Shown: one piece after another, positions 10,108 through 18,993 of the stretch
Position numbering within the stretch: the stretch's first letter is position 1
Layout: each line of letters begins with the position of its first letter
Assembly: GCA_900617975.1 (NCBI GenBank)
Contig: UZAE01012368.1
Coordinates: forward strand, 1 to 37,431
Direction of reading: 5' to 3'
Length of the DNA: 37,431 bases
Source: Rodentolepis nana
Taxonomy: Eukaryota > Platyhelminthes > Cestoda > Cyclophyllidea > Hymenolepididae
Translations under genes and position numbers: made by a program
The notes under the pieces: generated by a model
Database searches by the model: none
The model's input: only the letters and a program-made list of their open reading frames with translations
Told to the model about the DNA's origin: nothing

Positions 10108-11139
10108 ATGAAAGAACAGGACGTGCACTTCCGACACATTTTATTGTATTACTTCCGAAAAGGCAAGAACGCATCGCAAGCACAAAAGAAGTTATGTGCC
10201 GTATATGGAGATGAAGCCTTAAAAGAAAGGCAGTGTCGAAATTGGTTTGAAAGATTTCGTTCCGGTGATTTTTGCACTGAAAAATTCACAACGATCTGGC
10301 CGCCCAGTCGAAGTGGATAAAACCCATATCAAGGCCATTATCGATTCAAATCGTCACAGCACAACACGAGATATTGCAGAGAAGCTCAATGTGTCGCATA
10401 CATGCATTGAAAAAAAATGAAAACCCCTTGGTTATGTCAAGAAACTTGATTTATGGATCCCTCACCAGTTAAAGGAAATTCATTTGACGCAACGGATTAG
10501 CATCTGTGATTCGCCGCTACTGAAACGCAATGCGAATGATCCATTTCTGAAGAACCTAGTTACTGGCGACGAAAAGTGGATAGTTTATAACAATGTTACT
10601 CGCAAGAGATCATGGGTGAAGCAAGATCAACCAGCCCAAACAGTATCAAAAGCAGAGATTCACCAAAAAAAGATTATGTTGTCTGTCTGGTGGGATCACA
10701 GAGGAATTTTGTATTTTGAACTCATGCCGCAGAACCAAACGATAAATTCAAATGTGTATGTTGAACAACTGGAAAAACTGAAGGATGCAATTGAAGATAA
10801 GTGGCCGGCATTATCAAATCGGAAGGGTGCTGTTTTCCATCATGATAACCCAAGGTCCACACATCTTTGGTTACTCGGCAAAAATTATTGGAACTGGGTT
10901 GGGATGTTTTGTCACACCCATCATATAGCCCTCACCTTGCGCCTTCGGATTACCATTTGTTTCGTTCCATGCAAAACTCTTTAAATGGTAAAATTTTTAA
11001 CAACGCGGATGATGTCGGATCACACCTAATTCAGTTTTTTAATAGCAAAGACCAGACATTTTAAGAAGGAGGAATTTTTACTCTGCCAGAAGGATGGAAA
11101 AAGGTCATCGACAAGAACGGCCAATATCTAATTGAATAA
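10108..11139 (+). pseudogene. mariner transposase, disrupted by two frameshifts and two stops
   Basis: This encoded a DDE/D transposase of about 343 residues for cut-and-paste transposition at TA. The N-terminal helix-turn-helix region is in frame 1 from ATG 10108 (MKEQDVHFRHILLYYFRKGK). The reading shifts to frame 2 at about 10285-10292, crosses an in-frame TGA at 10418-10420, runs through the first catalytic Asp (TGDEKW, 10568-10570) and the second (HHDNPR, 10844-10846), then shifts back to frame 1 near 10850-10866 before the third (LAPSDYHLF, 10948-10950). The last two Asp codons are separated by 101 nt, one base short of the 102 nt expected for the mariner DD34D spacing. A TAA at 11062-11064 interrupts the C-terminal part, which ends at TAA 11137-11139. 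All three Asp codons survive, but the protein cannot be made intact. No repair is proposed. Confidence 0.95.
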
Positions 11140-11183
11140 AGTTATATTTTTAAACAAAAATTCCTAATTTGCCTTCTTATTTG

Positions 11184-11213
11184 AAATCGGCAATGACTTA
11201 GTTGCCAACCAAA
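11184..11213 (-). repeat. mariner right terminal inverted repeat
   Basis: Inverted copy of 9928-9957, ending CTTAGTTGCCAACCAAA just before the TA target. Confidence 0.9.
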
Positions 11214-11609
11214 TATGTCATATTCCACCACTTTCACAGTACTCACCTCACCTTTTCTCTACCTTTGTGTCTCACTGCCTCTTTTACACCTTTGAATCAC
11301 TCTTCTGTTCCCCCCCCCCCTTCCCTCCTCGACTCAAGTTGGTGTTCCTCCCCTCTGTAAAACCCGAACTCCGCGAAAGGGCTAATGAAAACTATCAAAA
11401 CGCCTGGCATTTGAAATAAATAAATAAATGTACTGCTTCACTTAATGTTCTTTGAAAGCACGACAACAAAATTAAAGTCTAGGAGTTAGAAGATTAACTG
11501 ATATAAGACTCTCTTTAGAGCTTCTACAATTTACCAATCAATCGATATTCTTTTGATCGAATTCAATTGCTTCCGCGACAAAAATTGTAATTTTTATATT
11601 AATCGTGGT

Positions 11610-11680
11610 GGGGTGTGCGATAGACTTACCTGCACGTGGAGCACCCTGGGCAACGTATACTAATACGGCAAAAAGTCTAT
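11610..11680 (+). ncRNA. HDV-like ribozyme in SINE at 11610
   Basis: P1 (GGGGTGT/GCACCCT), P2 (ATAGACTT/AAGTCTAT) and P4 (loop ACTA) are perfect and the candidate catalytic C is at 11669. Substitutions in L3 (TGCACGT) and P3 (GGA for GGT) weaken P1.1 and P3. Confidence 0.75.
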
Positions 11681-11939
11681 TAACCGGCAGTTGACTTCGC
11701 ACTTCAAACAACCATGACCCCATTGTATGTCATATAAAACCACTGTCACAGTACTCACCTCACCTTTCATCTACCCTTGTGTCTGTCTCTTTTACATCTT
11801 TAAAACACTCTTCTGTTCCCCCCCCCCTCTCGACTTTTTTCGATTTGATGTTCCTCTCCCTCTGTGAAGCCTGAAGTCAACTAAAGGGCTAATGATAACT
11901 ATCATAAAGCCTGCCATTGGATATAAAATAAATAAATAA
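11610..11939 (+). mobile_element. Ribozyme-headed SINE, full-length copy
   Basis: The copy has a perfect 14-bp duplication, ATATTAATCGTGGT, at 11596-11609 and 11940-11953, with G1 directly after it. It contains a C9-10 tract in the centre and a tail of four AAATA-like units. It lies only about 170 bp after the mariner-interrupted copy. Confidence 0.92.
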
Positions 11940-11953
11940 ATATTAATCGTGGT

Positions 11954-13465
11954 AATGGTGGTCTTTTGAAAGAACGTTTCCAATTAAAAACTGTATCCTT
12001 AGCATGTGCCGAGAATCGTCTGAATCTAATTTATAAAGAAAAGACAAAAAATGTATCAAATTTTTTCTTTCATTCCTGATTTTTCCTTTGAAAATAAAAA
12101 CAGCAAATGGAAATTCGATCCCTTGCAAAATTTACCTTTATATTTGTTGAACTAGAACTCTCATATCCTATTAACTAAGACGAATTCGCCTCCTTTGATG
12201 TTGGAACGAGAAGGATGAGTGAATGAAAAGTAGGCCACCCTAATTGAAACATCTGGAAGTAATCGGAGTAAAGAGACGAAGAAGAAGAAGAAAAGAACTA
12301 GGTGACGCCCTAACTGCACGCAAAGTACCCACGGATTAAAGCCAACGCTTGACTCCCTTGAAAGACACTCTGAAACTCAATTCTCAATTCTCTATGATTA
12401 TTATGCGACCAAAATGGCCACCCAAGCCAGTGTCCGATTTGAACTCATGTTCTTACTTGTATTTTTGGTGGGGGGGGGGGGGGGAAGATTTGGCTCAAGG
12501 TAATTACTTTTTTGGATCCTGGGTGCCAATTCCCACCTCAAGGGGAGGAAGAGGAGAAGATGATGGTGACAAACGGCATTTGTGGCAGAAGTCTTGATAG
12601 GGGGGGAGGGGAGTGGAGGGATAAAATATTGAAGGCTACAGTGGAGAGTTGCAGATGGTTAGTATTTCATCTAATGGACAAAATTCGCCTATGGAAGGAT
12701 TCTATAACATAGTAATATGAGACGAATAATTGGAAAATTTGAGATGAGAGCCGATGAAGAAATGTTTGAAGTGAAGACTGCATATCAAGTTAGGTTACTC
12801 TGAATTTGTAAAATAAGGTCATATCAAACGATTAAAGACCTATTCACTTAGGGCATTACTCTGACAATGATATTGAGGGTGTCGAAAATTTTTGGAATAT
12901 CTATCTCACTCGGGGTATTGTCCGCGCATTCCTTCCTGGAAGACCAAAGTTCACCTACATCTCGATCAGCGAGACCTTTAATATTAGCACCTGTTCTAGC
13001 ATTCTTCACTCTCCTCCCTGTATTGATAATTATCGACTTTCGACTTCCCATTGCAAATTCAGACTTTGAAGCTGTGAGGGAAAATAAGAACATGCATAAT
13101 TGCTTTGGAAATTTTCTAATTGTTACAGGCTCATCTTAAAGTGATTGACCTCTTCATCTTTTTCTAAAAGCCAAGTTGATACCATCGGCTTTATGGAATT
13201 GTACCTTAAAAATAAAATAGTAACTATAGTTATAGGCATCTGGTTTTATTTTCAATTTGAGTGGACTCTAGGGCGCACAGTTTGTTTGAATAAAGCTAGC
13301 ATGACATAATTCGGATGTGAAAGATGCCAAATCACTCGTATATCTTACTTTCCACTTATTAAGAAGACACTTAGTTTAGCAGAATGGTTACCACTCATGT
13401 CATTTGGAAACAGAGCATATTTGGCCATTGGATTGTTTTGTGTTCATATCCCGGCTAGATATCGT
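11954..13465. other. Intergenic with poly-G tracts and one doubly open segment
   Basis: A GAAGAA repeat lies near 12280, a 15-G run at 12470-12484 and a second G-rich patch at 12600-12620. The stretch 12848-13139 is open on both strands (see findings), but I cannot assign it to a gene. Sequence near 13380-13460 has weak tRNA-like boxes and is not called. Confidence 0.45.
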
Positions 13466-13478
13466 TGATTATTTATAC

Positions 13479-13737
13479 TTATTTATTTATTTATATCAAA
13501 TGGCAGGCGTTTTGATAGTTATCATTAGCCATTTAGTTGACTTCAGGCTTCACAGATGGGAAGGAACATCAAAGTGAAAAATGTCGAGATGGGGGGGGGG
13601 GCTGGCAGAAGAGTGTTTCAAAGATATAAAAGAGACAGACACAAAGTCGGGAAAAAGGTGAGGTGAGTACGGTTGAAGTAGTCGAGTATACGTTGCCCAG
13701 GGTGCACCACGTGGAGGTAAGTCTATTGCACACCCCC
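13479..13737 (-). mobile_element. Ribozyme-headed SINE with an internal deletion
   Basis: A minus-strand copy bounded by TGATTATTTATAC (13466-13478) and TGATTATTTACAC (13738-13750), one mismatch. The 5' end is GGGGTGTGCAATAG at 13736, with one extra base next to the duplication. A deletion joins GTCGA of the centre directly to GTATACGTTGCCC, removing the P2 3' strand, the candidate catalytic C and one P4 strand. The ribozyme is dead in this copy, and the loss may have come after insertion. Confidence 0.88.
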
Positions 13738-13768
13738 TGATTATTTACACAAATTTCTATATTTTCTA

Positions 13769-14008
13769 AACCGGCAGCTGACTTCAGACTCCAAACTACC
13801 ATCACTCCACTGTATGTCATATTCGACCACTTTACAGTACTCATCTTTGTGTCTGTCTGTCTGTCTGTCTCTTACATCTGTGAACCACTCTTCTATTCCC
13901 TCTCTTGACTATTTGTGGCTTTGATGTTCCTCCCCCCTATGGAACCAGAAGTCAACTAAAGGGTTAATGATAACTAACAAAACACCTGCCTTTGAAATAA
14001 GTAAATAA
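13769..14008 (+). mobile_element. Ribozyme-headed SINE, 5'-truncated copy
   Basis: Begins at AACCGGCAGCTGAC, just after the ribozyme, and ends in the normal AT-rich tail. A 10-bp duplication, ATATTTTCTA, flanks it (13759-13768 and 14009-14018). It therefore inserted already truncated, eight bases beyond the duplication of the neighbouring minus-strand copy. Confidence 0.88.
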
Positions 14009-14017
14009 ATATTTTCT

Positions 14018-14038
14018 ACACACACACACACACACACA
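14018..14038 (+). repeat. AC microsatellite
   Basis: About ten AC units directly after the SINE target duplication. Confidence 0.9.
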
Positions 14039-15488
14039 TGCGTACAAAAAAATTTCCCAAGTCTTGAATTACATTTTGGGAAATTGAATGCCCTCTCCTG
14101 TCTCTAATTTGGGTGTTCCGACCTCGACTCTTGCGCATTTTTCCACTATGCGGTTAATTAGCGAATGTTTATACAAACAGCCCCTCAACCCCNNNNNNCA
14201 CCCACCTGCCCCCCCCCGTCTCGATGGTTATCGTGTTAATTCTAATTTGTACCACATATAGTGGTGCTTATCCAGCATAGTCACCACAAGCGCTTATACA
14301 TGATGAATGATGCGAAATTTCATAACATGGCACAGAAAAGTTCCCCTCCAAATACCCATTTTAAAGTAACCATGAGCAAAAAACGGGTGCCGGTTTAGTT
14401 TTTCGCATCGAATGATGAAATTTGACCCCATGATGACGCGTCAGTGATTAACCTACTTCGAACACTCTCCCCAATCACACCTCTATTTCATTTAATAGCA
14501 ATTGTCAAGTATTTTGAATTATTAAAATCGGCCAAGGTCACAATATTTTTAACGCTACAGCACAAATAGCGGTAATATGAAAGATTACGTTCAAGGTTAG
14601 GATGCCACCCAAAGTTTTTTCCCAGTAGAGGCCGGGGGGGGGGGGGTGGGGGNAGGGCGGGGGGGGGGGGGTTGGAGCAACGAGATCGCCCGGTATAAGT
14701 TGATGGGACTTAGTCACCGTAGAATTTATCAATAATCAATAAAAGCAGTGCTAGAATCGATACATCTAATTAGAATCGCACATGGTTACCTTCTATTTCC
14801 AACCAGTTGCTACTAATTGCCAATTATTTGGCTGTGTAAAGGTAAGCATACGTTTTAATGTGGAGAAATTCTATGAATATGGAGAGAGCAAGCAAGCTCA
14901 CTGAGCTTTGATGGTGGAGCAGTGGGTGGGGGGGGGGGGGGGGGGGGGGGGAAGAAGGGGTAGGTGAGCAAGATGGCAGTAAATTCGCGGAATCAAGGGC
15001 CTTGATACATTCCACTTCTGGAAGGACTAAATTAACCATATTCCCGCATGAAGTCAAGTCGCTACAAGGTCTTCATATTAATTACAAGAAAAGATTGTTA
15101 AATGGTTGAGCTAATTCAGTATTTTATCATATCAGCTCAATTTATGGTCGACTTTTTTATAATTGAGAGTGGACACTTATAAAGGGGAGCGTATTTTTGA
15201 TTTAATAAAACATTTAGATCCCATTTATGTTTGAAATATTAGTTTTATTGATTCAAACATAGCTTTTATGTTGAAATTTACTTTCGAAGCTAGTTTAGTT
15301 TCACATCGCCGCGCATTTCCTTGAGTGTTATACTCTCCAACCACAAAGAAACTATATTTCAACATTTCTTAAAGTTAAATAAAGGAATCTAAATTGACTA
15401 AAGCCCTCCTATCTCCCAAAAATTATTTATTTTTTGCTTTGATAATCCCAAAGTGAATTTCCCGAGAACTCTGCAAAAATTGACACAT
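14039..15488. other. Intergenic with long poly-G tracts and small assembly gaps
   Basis: Holds a 6-base N gap (14193-14198) next to a C-run, a G-rich block at 14634-14671 with one N at 14653, and a run of 24 G at 14928-14951. A short SINE-like string (GTCTCGATGGTTATC near 14219) follows the first gap but is too short to call. No gene recognised. Confidence 0.5.
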
Positions 15489-15495
15489 AATGTTA

Positions 15496-15818
15496 GACTT
15501 ACCTCCACGTGATGCACTCTGGGCAACGTATACTCATACGGCAAAAAAGTCTGTTAACTGGCAGTTGACTTCTCACTTCAAACTGCCATCACCTCACTCT
15601 ATACCATATTCGAATATTTCCACAGTACTCACCTCAGCTTTTTTCTACCTTTGTGTCTGTCTCTTTTACATCTTTGAAACACTCTTCTCTTCCCTNCCCC
15701 CCCCCCTCTCGACTTTTTTCAATTTGATGTTCCTGCTCCCCTCTGTGAACCCCGAAGTCAACTAAAGGGCTAATGATAACCATCAAGACGCCTGCCACTT
15801 GATATAAATAAATAAATA
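15496..15818 (+). mobile_element. Ribozyme-headed SINE, slightly 5'-truncated
   Basis: Starts at GACTTACCTCCACGTG, so the P1 5' strand and part of P2 are missing. Flanked by AATGTTA at 15489-15495 and 15819-15825; because the SINE itself reads ...ATAGACTT, the junction has a two-base overlap. One undetermined base is at 15696 in the C-tract. The rest of the element is complete to the tail. Confidence 0.85.
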
Positions 15819-15825
15819 AATGTTA

Positions 15826-17699
15826 TAAGTTAATTGGTATAAAGTTAATTTCTAAATTTATCGCATAAAGTTAAAACAACTCAGACTTCAGGAGAAGAAA
15901 TGTGTGATTGTGAGTTGGGGAGGGGAGGGGGGGGGGGGGGGGGGGGGGGACNTTGGGAGTGGGGGGGGGGGGGGGGGGGGGGGTGGGGTGGGTGACATTT
16001 TTGCAACTGTGTTTTGTTAGTTTGAAGGGGATGCATGGTGGACTGGAAGGACCTCAATTAGCCAATAACTGACAGCATTCTTGTTTCAGTAGTGGGCTGG
16101 GTTGTAAGTGAAGGTACGAACCTAGAATTCAATGGGCGATGCTCCATAGCCAGCGAACTTTCTCGAGTGCACCGAAAATATTTGGAGATTGACGTTGGGG
16201 AGCGGGGGGGGGAGGCGGGCGTAGTGACATGTATCAGTAATTCAGCTTCTTGAATGCTCAAAGTAACAAACTGAACGGTCAATATACAAACATTTTCTTT
16301 ACTATCTCGCCTATATTGGCGCATTAATCATCCAGACAACTGTGAGAACCATTTTTTTGGCGTCCCAAGAAGGTCATAAAAATCAACCACTCAGTTCCAT
16401 TGTTTATAAGACCGATGTGTGTGTGTGTGCGCTTGTGGGGGGGGGGGGGGTGGATGTGTGCAACTAGAGTGTGCGTCTGATTCATTCGAGTCACCACCAA
16501 AAAAACAGAGGTGAGTGCTGAATTCAGGATATTACGTCAAAATTCAATCTCGGAAGTTCAACAAATGTCTCGCCTTGCGAAAAGAGCAAAGGTAGCTCGC
16601 ATTACGCGTGCTAATTGTTCAGAATCTCCCAAAAAATACAGTGTCCAGAGAGAGGTGCTACTTTCCATTAAGGAAAAGTGAATTTTTCGAAAGAAATTCT
16701 TTTTTGATAATTCAGACTCCATAATTGACTCCTTGGCACTACTTTTCTAAATGAAATTATCTGCAATAATTCATTGGATTCATAATTGTGAATTAATTAT
16801 AACATCCTCAGAGCTACAGAGAGCCGTAAACAAATAAAAGCCAATATTTGTAATCAATTCAATACAGTTTTGAACTTTGTATAGTCGTCAATAAATGAGA
16901 AGAAAAGGCACTTAACCCTTAAAATGCCCTTAGAACCCTACGTTTTACTTTCAAAATAAGCTCCATTAGTACTAGACTCATAACAGTGGGCCCTATTGCA
17001 TTTTGAAACATGTTCAACGGGTTCATACCCTTCGCCTGTTACCACCAAAACTCATCCCGTCGGCGACATCAGTCTACTGTGGGACACGAGTGAGTATGGC
17101 TGGGTGCAATTTTCGAGGAAAACTAATTTGAGCGATAAGGGGTTAAAAGAGCTACCGAAATTTCCTTCGAAATGACGCTTTGATGTTTGTCCAAGGGGTT
17201 AATGCTTACGAAATTTACTACACCATATCCATTTTAACCGATGAATCAAATTTATGGGAAATTTTTACGCCATAAGTTCCGTTAACAATTTTACCTTTTC
17301 ATGCCAACAAAGATTTACCAAAATTTATTTTCAACTGGGACTTTTTGTCAAGAAAAGAGCACCTACATTTCCGCTGGAATCTGTATTGGATATCTTTTCG
17401 GACACATAAAAAACGCATAAAATTCACCTCTCGTTTACTAGAATATCATCTATTGCATTTCTACGCACGCACCTAGATTTGTTGGACCACCATTGAAGCA
17501 ATTGGCACAGCAAGTATTGGCTAAGGAGGCAGCCAATCAGCAATCACGTTAACCAATTTCAACCAATTCCATTCATTTTTTCAATAATGCCAAAGGTACA
17601 CTTCCTTCCTCCTGGAGTTTGAGTTTATGTAGCTCTATAAAAGTGAAAGTGTAGCTATCAACACTACTACTTCTATTTCTTGGAGGTGGGGGGTGGGGG
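15826..17699. other. Intergenic with the largest poly-G block
   Basis: Runs of 24 G (15926-15949) and 23 G (15961-15983) surround an N at 15952. A TG repeat (16416-16429) is followed by 14 G (16437-16450). G-rich sequence at 17683-17703 leads into the next SINE. No gene recognised. Confidence 0.5.
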
Positions 17700-17768
17700 G
17701 GGGTGCGATAGACTCACCTTCACGTGGTGCACCCTGGGCAACGTATATTCATACGGCAAAAAGTCTAT
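17700..17768 (+). ncRNA. HDV-like ribozyme in SINE at 17700
   Basis: P1 is GGGGTGC/GCACCCT, seven pairs with the opening G.U, with the two-base P1-P2 linker lost. P3 and P4 (loop ATTC) are intact and the candidate catalytic C is at 17757. L3 is TTCACGT, which leaves one C for P1.1, and P2 loses its innermost pair. Confidence 0.65.
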
Positions 17769-18008
17769 TAACTGGCAGTTGACTTCTGACTTCAAACTGC
17801 CATGATCCCACTGTATGCCACATTCGACTACTTCCACAGTACTCACCTCACTTTTTTTCTACCTTCGTCATTGAAGCACTCTTCTGTCCCCCCCCCCACC
17901 TCGACTTTTTTCACTTTTATGTTCCTTCCCCTCTGCGAAGCCTGAAGTCAACTAAAGGGTTAATGCAAACTATCAAGACGCCCGCCATTTGAAATAAATA
18001 AAATAAAC
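17700..18008 (+). mobile_element. Ribozyme-headed SINE with an extended 3' tail
   Basis: The 5' end merges into a G-run, so its exact start is uncertain. The tail continues as AAATAAAATAAACTTTATAT and then as a 34-nt stretch (18009-18042) identical to the sequence after the copy at 22535. No target duplication was found around either boundary. Confidence 0.85.
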
Positions 18009-18042
18009 TTTATATTAATTTAGTTCTCTTATACTAAGAACA
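18009..18042 (+). repeat. 34-nt sequence shared after two SINE tails
   Basis: Identical to 22851-22884 over 34 nt, beginning TTTATATTAATTTAGTTCTC and ending ACTAAGAACA. Both copies sit immediately after a SINE tail on the same strand. Confidence 0.9.
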
Positions 18043-18642
18043 ATAGCAAATACCTACGAGGATCTCCAGATAACTAAATAAATGAAACCAACATATTACT
18101 GGCATATTTGGAGGCTTAAAGGCCGACTCTCAGAGTACAAAGTTAATTATGGATCATTTGATCCTTCTCGAAACAAGTATCGACCGAAAATATCGCGAGA
18201 AGTTCAAGGACTCAAGTCCCTTCCCCCGCAATCTAAGAAGTCGGATATGATTACCCGCAATTATACAAAAATGGCATTTTCAAATTTTGTGGACGCAAGA
18301 GATGTTGTCGTACCAAAGTGTTCGAATTCATTTGGCAAGAGTTGTACAAAATCTGCTTACTGGGCAGTTCATGTTCAAAGCTTTTAAACGCACTAATTTT
18401 TCTTTGTATTGCAGAAGATACTCGTCTGTTCTTTTCGGGGCAAATTTACTAGCATTATTTAATCAGGGGGAAAGATGGTCTCGCATCTTCAATGCCTTGT
18501 TCCCTCCAATGAGTGAGAAGGCCAATAATTTTATAGGATATTCTGCGATTCGCAACTTTGGTAGTGAAGAGAAAGGCAAACGTTTTAACTTATCAGAGCT
18601 CCGTCAGATGTGTTTGCTCAATATAACCCTTAATATTAAATA
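18043..18642. other. Spacer with overlapping open frames, coding status unknown
   Basis: Two overlapping plus-strand frames (18082-18387, 101 codons; 18287-18643, 118 codons) fill the space between two SINEs. I recognise no domain, and the segment has ordinary AT-rich composition. It could be an old repeat or chance. Not called as a gene. Confidence 0.3.
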
Positions 18643-18654
18643 ATTCTTGATATT

Positions 18655-18981
18655 TATTTATATCAAATGGCTGGCGTTTTGATAGTTATCATTAGCCCTT
18701 TAGCTGACTTTGGGCTTCACAGAGAGGAGGAGGAGGAACATCAAGGTGACAAAAGTCGAGAGGGGGGCAGGATAATGATTCATAGATGTAAAAGAGACAG
18801 ACAAACAGACACAAAGGCAGGGAAAAGGTAAGGTGAGTACTGTGAAAGGAGTCGAATATAACATGCAGTGGGGTGATGGTAGTTTGAAGTCAGAAATCAA
18901 CTGCCAGTTGATAGACTTTTTGCCGTATGAGTATACGTTGCCCAGGGTGCACCACGTGGAGGTAAGTCTAACGCACACCCC
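18655..18981 (-). mobile_element. Ribozyme-headed SINE, full-length copy
   Basis: Perfect 12-bp duplication ATTCTTGATATT at 18643-18654 and 18982-18993; the minus-strand 5' end abuts it at G1 (18981). The long-range arms read AGTTGATTTC and GAAGTCAGCT: two differences from the family, both keeping pairing through wobbles. This is one of the best-preserved copies. Confidence 0.93.
18911..18981 (-). ncRNA. HDV-like self-cleaving ribozyme, best-preserved copy
   Basis: On the minus strand, positions 1-7 (GGGGTGT) pair with 32-38 (GCACCCT), giving P1 with a G.U at the cleavage site. A 2-nt linker leads to P2 (positions 11-18, pairing 64-71; one U.U here). P3 is ACC/GGT with the 7-nt loop TCCACGT, whose CC can pair with GG at 39-40 as P1.1. 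P4 is CGTAT-ACTC-ATACG. The linker GCAAA carries the candidate catalytic C, position 60, at 18922. The order of strands is the nested double pseudoknot of HDV-like ribozymes. Such ribozymes are known to process 5' ends of R2 and some other non-LTR retrotransposons. Activity is inferred, not shown. Confidence 0.85.
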
Positions 18982-18993
18982 ATTCTTGATATT

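Larger units (their letters stand above)
9928..11213 (+). mobile_element. mariner-family DNA transposon, 1286 bp, inactive
   Basis: A complete element by its ends: terminal inverted repeats of about 30 bp start TTGGGTTGGCAACTAAGTC on the left and TTTGGTTGGCAACTAAGTC on the right (read inward), matching at 28 of 30 positions. The right flank is TA (11214-11215) and the left flank is AA (9926-9927), a decayed TA duplication. Length and ends fit mariner elements of the Tc1/mariner superfamily; the TIR sequence resembles the mellifera-type subfamily as I remember it. The transposase inside is broken. The element lies within a SINE copy. Confidence 0.95.
9809..11427 (+). mobile_element. Ribozyme-headed SINE interrupted by a mariner insertion
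   Basis: The SINE halves are 9810-9927 and 11214-11427, together about 332 bp. The SINE duplication ATGTACTGCTTCA lies at 9796-9808 and 11428-11440; one extra T (9809) separates the left copy from the ribozyme 5' end. The mariner element entered at a TA in CACTGTATGTCAT of the SINE body, so the SINE is older than the mariner copy. Confidence 0.92.

Noticed and set aside
13373..13462. tRNA-like A-box (TTAGCAGAATGG) and B-box-like (GTTCATATCCC) strings
   Set aside because: The spacing is too long for a tRNA, no cloverleaf stems were found, and the B box has a mismatch.
14217..14235. Possible SINE 3' fragment GTCTCGATGGTTATC
   Set aside because: Only about 15-18 bases match, next to an N gap.
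18082..18643. Two overlapping plus-strand frames of 101 and 118 codons
   Set aside because: They overlap in different frames, show no known domain, and abut a SINE duplication at the stop. Too weak to call genes.
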